A program made the position numbers and the translations under genes. Below the pieces are notes generated by a model that saw nothing but the letters and a program-made list of their open reading frames with translations, was not told the origin of the DNA and ran no database searches. This document shows, piece after piece, positions 6,313 to 9,601 of a DNA stretch of 9,601 nt. The DNA comes from an archaeon (GTDB lineage: Archaea > Nanobdellota > Nanobdellia > SCGC-AAA011-G17 > GW2011-AR17). The number at the start of each line of letters is the position of its first letter. Positions within the stretch are counted from its first letter, which is position 1. The stretch is taken from assembly GCA_023245975.1 (NCBI GenBank), contig JAHFJF010000026.1:1-9601 (forward strand). The letters are read 5' to 3'.

Positions 6313-7095
6313 ATGGTAAAAGTAGGTATCATTGGTGGCTCTGGATTATACGATTCCGGATTATTGGAAGATTCAAGGCAAATAAAAGTAAATACTCCAT
6401 TCGGAAGGACTTCTGATTTAGTTACTGTCGGAAAATTCAAGGGAATAGATTTGGTTTTCATTCCAAGGCATGGCAAAGGCCACTCATTCAATCCAACTGA
6501 AGTCCCATACAGGGCAAACATCTGGGCAATGAAAGAATTGAAAGTAACCCATATTTTAGCACCATCGGCAGTAGGCTCATTGAAAGAAGAATACAGGCCA
6601 GGAGAATTAGCATTCACAGACCAGTTCATAGACAGGACTACAAAAAGGGAGCAGACATTTTATGGCGGCAGCCAAGTTTGCCATATTTCAATTGCAGAGC
6701 CAGGATGCAAATATTTGAGGAACTTATTGTCTTTAGAAGCAAGAGAAAAAAATATTTCTCATAAAAGTTCTGGAACTTGCGTAGTTATAGAGGGACCAAG
6801 ATTCTCAACTAGGGCAGAGAGCAATGTTTACAGGACATGGAATGCTGATATAATCGGCATGACAATGGTTCCAGAAGTAATTTTAGCACGAGAAGCGCAA
6901 ATATGCTACCAGACAATTGCAATGGTAACTGATTATGATGTGTGGAAAACAGATCACACAGTAACTCTTGATGAAGTGATAAAAGTCATGGGAGAAAATG
7001 TTTCAAAAGCAAAAACTTTGATTTCAGGGGTAATCCCAAAAATAGCTGATGTAGATTGTTCATGCAAGACCGCGCTTGATTCCGCCCTTATTTAG
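6313..7095 (+). CDS. mtnP: S-methyl-5'-thioadenosine phosphorylase
   Basis: It cleaves 5'-methylthioadenosine with phosphate to adenine and 5-methylthioribose-1-phosphate, clearing the by-product of polyamine and other SAM-dependent synthesis. The 260-residue protein has the family's full set: IIGGSGLYD (6-14, phosphate site), PFGRTSD (29-35), FIPRHGKGHSFNPTEVPYRA (49-68), the APSAVGSL loop (83-90), VIEGPRFSTRAES (158-170), GMTMVPEV (182-189) and TDYD (206-209). The Asp pair D207/D209 is the signature of 6-aminopurine use; guanine/hypoxanthine-type PNPs carry Asn there. A C-terminal CSC (C249, C251) matches the CXC motif described in archaeal MTAP/PNP enzymes. The ATG at 6313 fits the TATA spacing. 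Its TAG overlaps the topA stop. Confidence 0.95.
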   Translation: MVKVGIIGGSGLYDSGLLEDSRQIKVNTPFGRTSDLVTVGKFKGIDLVFIPRHGKGHSFNPTEVPYRANIWAMKELKVTHILAPSAVGSLKEEYRPGELAFTDQFIDRTTKREQTFYGGSQVCHISIAEPGCKYLRNLLSLEAREKNISHKSSGTCVVIEGPRFSTRAESNVYRTWNADIIGMTMVPEVILAREAQICYQTIAMVTDYDVWKTDHTVTLDEVIKVMGENVSKAKTLISGVIPKIADVDCSCKTALDSALI

Positions 7096-9284
7096 GATTT
7101 CTTTCGTTTAGTTGTTTTCTTTGATGGTTTTGTTTCTTTCAAGACCTTGCCTTCAGGTTTTTTAGCTTTTCTTGTTACTGAAGATGGCACTGTAGAAAGA
7201 GTTTCTGTATTTTTGGCAGCCTCATTCTTCGCTTTAAGTTCCTGCTGTTGCTTCACCCATTCTAATTTCTTTGGACACTGCTTGTTTATGCAATAGTCAA
7301 ATGGTCTTTTGCCAGCCCTTATTATCAATACCAAAGGATAATTGCATTCGGGGCACAGTTTATCTGTTACTTTAGGCAGCCCAAATGGCAATGAGAATGT
7401 ATTTTTGCAATCAGGATAGCTCTTGCATGCGACAAATCGTGAATTAAACCTTTTTGAATATCTTATGCTCAATTCCCCGCCGCATTTGTCACATTTGCCA
7501 ACATGATTCTCTTTATCCATGGTTTCCTTTGTTGCTACAGAAAGTTCTTCCCCAATATTTTTTTCATTCGCCTTGAACTTCTCTAATGATTTTGTCAGGA
7601 ATGCCCTAGCATTTGCAAGTATTTTTTCTTCATTATTTTTTCCTTCCCTAATTTCTTCCATATCTTCTTCAAAATCTTTTGTCAACTTATCATCAAGGAT
7701 TTCATGGCAATATTTCTTCAGAGTTTCAACTGTCTTAAGGCCTAGGTCTGTTACTTCAATCGAAGTGCCTTTGACATAATTCCTCTGGAAAAGCGTATCC
7801 ACTATCTCTGCCCTTGTAGCTTTAGTTCCCAGCCCTCTTGTTTCTAAAGCCTTTATTACAGATGCAGGAGTATATCTTTTTGGTGGCGCAGTCTCTTTCT
7901 CGTGTAATTTTATTTCATTAACATGCAATTCCTGCCCATTTTCTAATTTGGGCAATTCTATTTCTTCAAATTTGGCATATGGCCCATAGAATTCATGCCA
8001 TCCTTTGTATACCGTAGTTGCGCCCTTGGCATTGAATTTTTCTCCATTAACATCAATCTCTACAAACACAGATTCTCTTTCGGCAGGTTCAGCGAATGTT
8101 GATAAAATTCTTCTGACAATCAAATCATAAATCTTCTTTCCGCTGCTTTCTAAACCTTTAGGCACTTCTCCTGTTGCATAAATTGCCGGGTGGGCAGGAT
8201 CTGTTTTTTTTCCATTATTTGGCTTCAATGAAGCCTGCTTCAATAGCTTTTTGCAAAGCTGTGCATATTCACTCTGATGGGATAATTTTTCTATTATTTT
8301 TTTGTACCCGATAGATTCTGGAAGCTGGTTTGAGCTCGTTCTAGGATAAGAGATGTAAGAATTAATGTAAAGATCTTGGCATGTTGCAAGTGTTTCTTTG
8401 GGAGATATACCAAACTGCCTGTAGGCCTCAAGTTGCAATGCAGTTAAGTCAAATGGATGCGGCGGCTCTTGCTTGAATCGCTCTTTCTCTACAGATGATA
8501 CATAGGCTTTTTTTCCAGAAGCATTCTTTGCTATTCCTTCTGCCTTAGGCTTTTCAAATATTTTGTCTTCTTCGTGCCATGCATTTAATTCTTTGGCTAA
8601 TAACTCAATCTGCCAAAATGGCACCGGCTTGAAATTCTTTATTTGAATCTCCCTTTCGGCCAGCATTTTCAAAGCTGGGCCTTGCACTCTTCCTGAAGAA
8701 AGAATTTTGAACATGCCTGTTGCACTTTTTACAGACAATGTTAGAGCTCTGGACAAGTTTATTCCCCAATAATGGTCTAAGAAATGCCTTGTCTCTCCAG
8801 CTTCTGCCAATTTTAAATCTATATGCGGCAATGGATGTTCATATGCGTTCGTTAAGTCTTCCTTTGTTGTTGTAGAGAACTTCATCCTTTTTGCATCTTT
8901 CTTTTTGCAGGAAAAATTGAGTATGTTCTTGAAGATAGTTTCCCCTTCGACATCAAAATCGCATGCATTATATATTTCTTTTACATCTTTTGACAATTTT
9001 TGTATCAATTCTAGGTAAGGCCTTGTATATCCAGATGTTTTATTGGTATCATAAGAAGGTTTCCATTCAATATCAAAAACAGGATAGGTCCAGCCTTTTT
9101 TTTCTTTCTCTGCCAGGTTATATAGATGCCCAACAGCACATGCGACGATTAATTTCTTGTTAGAATGGGATATTTCATAATAAGCCACCTTCTTGTAGAG
9201 GTGTTTTTCTACTTTGGAGTCTGCTAATGATGTAGCTATCTTCAATGCAGCAGATGGCTTCTCTGCTATTATCAAATCTGTCAT
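7092..9284 (-). CDS. topA: DNA topoisomerase I (type IA, archaeal)
   Basis: A 730-residue type IA topoisomerase that relaxes negatively supercoiled DNA by single-strand passage. The Toprim domain carries E8 (IIAEKPSAA) and the metal triad D109, D111, E113 (ACDFDVEGE). SSGRVQGPAL (197-206) follows, and the active-site tyrosine is Y313 in YISYPRTSS. TDPAHPAI (361-368) and TRGLGTKATRAEIV (482-495) complete the core. Two C-terminal zinc ribbons are visible: C598/C601 with C620/C626, and C644/C647 with C665/C670. The final 30 residues are a Lys-rich disordered tail that may bind DNA. There is no helicase domain, so this is not a reverse gyrase. The start is ATG 9284 with TATA about 27 nt upstream. 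The gene is convergent with mtnP; the two stop codons overlap. Confidence 0.97.
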   Translation of the reverse strand: MTDLIIAEKPSAALKIATSLADSKVEKHLYKKVAYYEISHSNKKLIVACAVGHLYNLAEKEKKGWTYPVFDIEWKPSYDTNKTSGYTRPYLELIQKLSKDVKEIYNACDFDVEGETIFKNILNFSCKKKDAKRMKFSTTTKEDLTNAYEHPLPHIDLKLAEAGETRHFLDHYWGINLSRALTLSVKSATGMFKILSSGRVQGPALKMLAEREIQIKNFKPVPFWQIELLAKELNAWHEEDKIFEKPKAEGIAKNASGKKAYVSSVEKERFKQEPPHPFDLTALQLEAYRQFGISPKETLATCQDLYINSYISYPRTSSNQLPESIGYKKIIEKLSHQSEYAQLCKKLLKQASLKPNNGKKTDPAHPAIYATGEVPKGLESSGKKIYDLIVRRILSTFAEPAERESVFVEIDVNGEKFNAKGATTVYKGWHEFYGPYAKFEEIELPKLENGQELHVNEIKLHEKETAPPKRYTPASVIKALETRGLGTKATRAEIVDTLFQRNYVKGTSIEVTDLGLKTVETLKKYCHEILDDKLTKDFEEDMEEIREGKNNEEKILANARAFLTKSLEKFKANEKNIGEELSVATKETMDKENHVGKCDKCGGELSIRYSKRFNSRFVACKSYPDCKNTFSLPFGLPKVTDKLCPECNYPLVLIIRAGKRPFDYCINKQCPKKLEWVKQQQELKAKNEAAKNTETLSTVPSSVTRKAKKPEGKVLKETKPSKKTTKRKKS
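7098..7140 (+). terminator. T-rich region downstream of mtnP, inside the topA 3' end
   Basis: Just after the mtnP stop the plus strand has many short T runs (TTTC, TTTT, GGTTTTGTTTC and similar). They are the complement of lysine codons in the TopA tail. Repeated U-rich tracts without hairpins are typical archaeal termination signals, so this could end mtnP transcription. The composition is explained by the coding on the other strand, so function is inference. Confidence 0.35.
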
Positions 9285-9306
9285 TTTGCTATTGTTTATT
9301 CAAATA

Positions 9307-9316
9307 GTTTAAAAAA
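9307..9316 (-). promoter_or_regulatory. TATA box of topA
   Basis: On the minus strand the sequence reads AAAAGGTAAGTTTTTTAAAC: a purine-rich BRE-like stretch, then TTTTTTAAAC centred about 27 nt before the topA ATG (9284). The six T begin 8 nt after the stop of the upstream CorC-domain gene, so the same bases could also act as that gene's oligo-T terminator. Confidence 0.55.
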
Positions 9317-9324
9317 CTTACCTT

Positions 9325-9601
9325 TTAGTCGTAATTCTTGGTAATTTCCACCTTTATTATCTCTTTTGGGCTTTTTTCCACAATTAAAAGGTCATTTCTA
9401 TTTATCGTAACTATTTCTCCTTGCTTGGGGAAGCGTTTTATCTGCTTCAGAATTATGCTGCTGATTGTATCTGTCGGCTTTCCGGGAATTGTGGTGTGAA
9501 AAAACCTGTTGATATCTTTCAATGCAGTTTTTCCATGCACTAATATCTTATTCTTATCAATCCTCTTTATTAGTGTCTCTTTAACATCTGATTCGTCTAT
9601 T
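9325..9601 (-). CDS. CorC/HlyC-domain membrane protein, C-terminal part (partial)
   Basis: The frame is open from the TAA at 9325-9327 to the right edge, so the gene begins outside the window. About 91 residues are visible. They match the CorC_HlyC (transporter-associated) domain that ends DUF21-CBS pair proteins of the CNNM/CorC type: a start like IDESDVKETLIKRIDKNKIL, then VHGKTALKDINRFF, a proline-containing linker, SSIILKQIKRFPKQGEIV and the closing strand IIKVEI. Family members are membrane proteins linked to Mg2+ or other ion export and resistance; the membrane (DUF21) and CBS parts would lie to the right. A GTG at 9540 is internal, since the homologous domain clearly continues upstream of it. 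The stop is 40 bp upstream of the topA start on the same strand. Confidence 0.85.
   Translation of the reverse strand, partial: IDESDVKETLIKRIDKNKILVHGKTALKDINRFFHTTIPGKPTDTISSIILKQIKRFPKQGEIVTINRNDLLIVEKSPKEIIKVEITKNYD

Noticed and set aside
6270..6629. A 119-codon minus-strand frame next to rtcB
   Set aside because: It is antisense to the well-conserved mtnP N-terminus and would cover the shared promoter. It has no recognisable domain.
7092..9284. Reverse gyrase
   Set aside because: Only the topoisomerase IA part is present, with a normal N-terminal Toprim start and no helicase domain.
9538..9540. GTG as the start of a 71-residue small protein
   Set aside because: The frame continues upstream to the window edge with residues matching the beginning of a CorC_HlyC domain, so this is an internal valine codon.
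1..9601. CRISPR arrays, insertion sequences, tRNA or rRNA genes, long repeats
   Set aside because: By eye I found no regularly spaced repeats, no terminal inverted repeats with a transposase, and no tRNA-like segment. The window is almost fully occupied by coding sequence.

Overview
The window looks like a stretch of a low-GC archaeal chromosome. The evidence is a PCNA sliding clamp with the archaeal/eukaryotic signature, an archaeal-type topoisomerase IA with C-terminal zinc ribbons, an archaeal RtcB, an adenine-type MTA phosphorylase with a C-terminal CXC motif, and archaeal TATA-box promoters placed about 24-28 nt upstream of start codons (mostly leaderless genes). A DPANN lineage or a small-genome euryarchaeote would fit, but one window cannot settle the phylum. 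Genes are packed tightly, with no gap above about 75 bp, and I see no phage, transposon, CRISPR, tRNA or rRNA feature.

Layout from left to right: the 3' end of a membrane protein gene (+, partial); pcn, the sliding clamp (+); a DUF2203 gene (-) convergent with pcn; a short-chain dehydrogenase (-); ktrB-ktrA, a K+ uptake channel and its gating ring (+, 1-nt gap, the only clear operon); a DJ-1/PfpI-family gene (-) whose stop overlaps the ktrA stop; rtcB (-); mtnP (+), divergent from rtcB around one palindromic TATA element; topA (-), whose stop overlaps the mtnP stop; and the 3' end of a CBS/CorC-domain membrane transporter-like gene (-), cut by the window edge.

The genes are mainly housekeeping: DNA replication and topology (pcn, topA), RNA ligation for tRNA splicing and repair (rtcB), purine and methylthio salvage (mtnP), ion homeostasis (ktrAB and the CorC-domain protein), and stress or redox functions (DJ-1 family, SDR). 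Apart from ktrBA there is no sign that they form one pathway. Most genes appear to have their own promoter.

I did not find a convincing undescribed system. The most interesting signals are architectural: a near-symmetric shared TATA box between rtcB and mtnP, consistent TATA-to-start spacing that corrects two start codons (rtcB and the DJ-1 gene), and two convergent gene pairs whose stop codons interlock in a 4-nt overlap.
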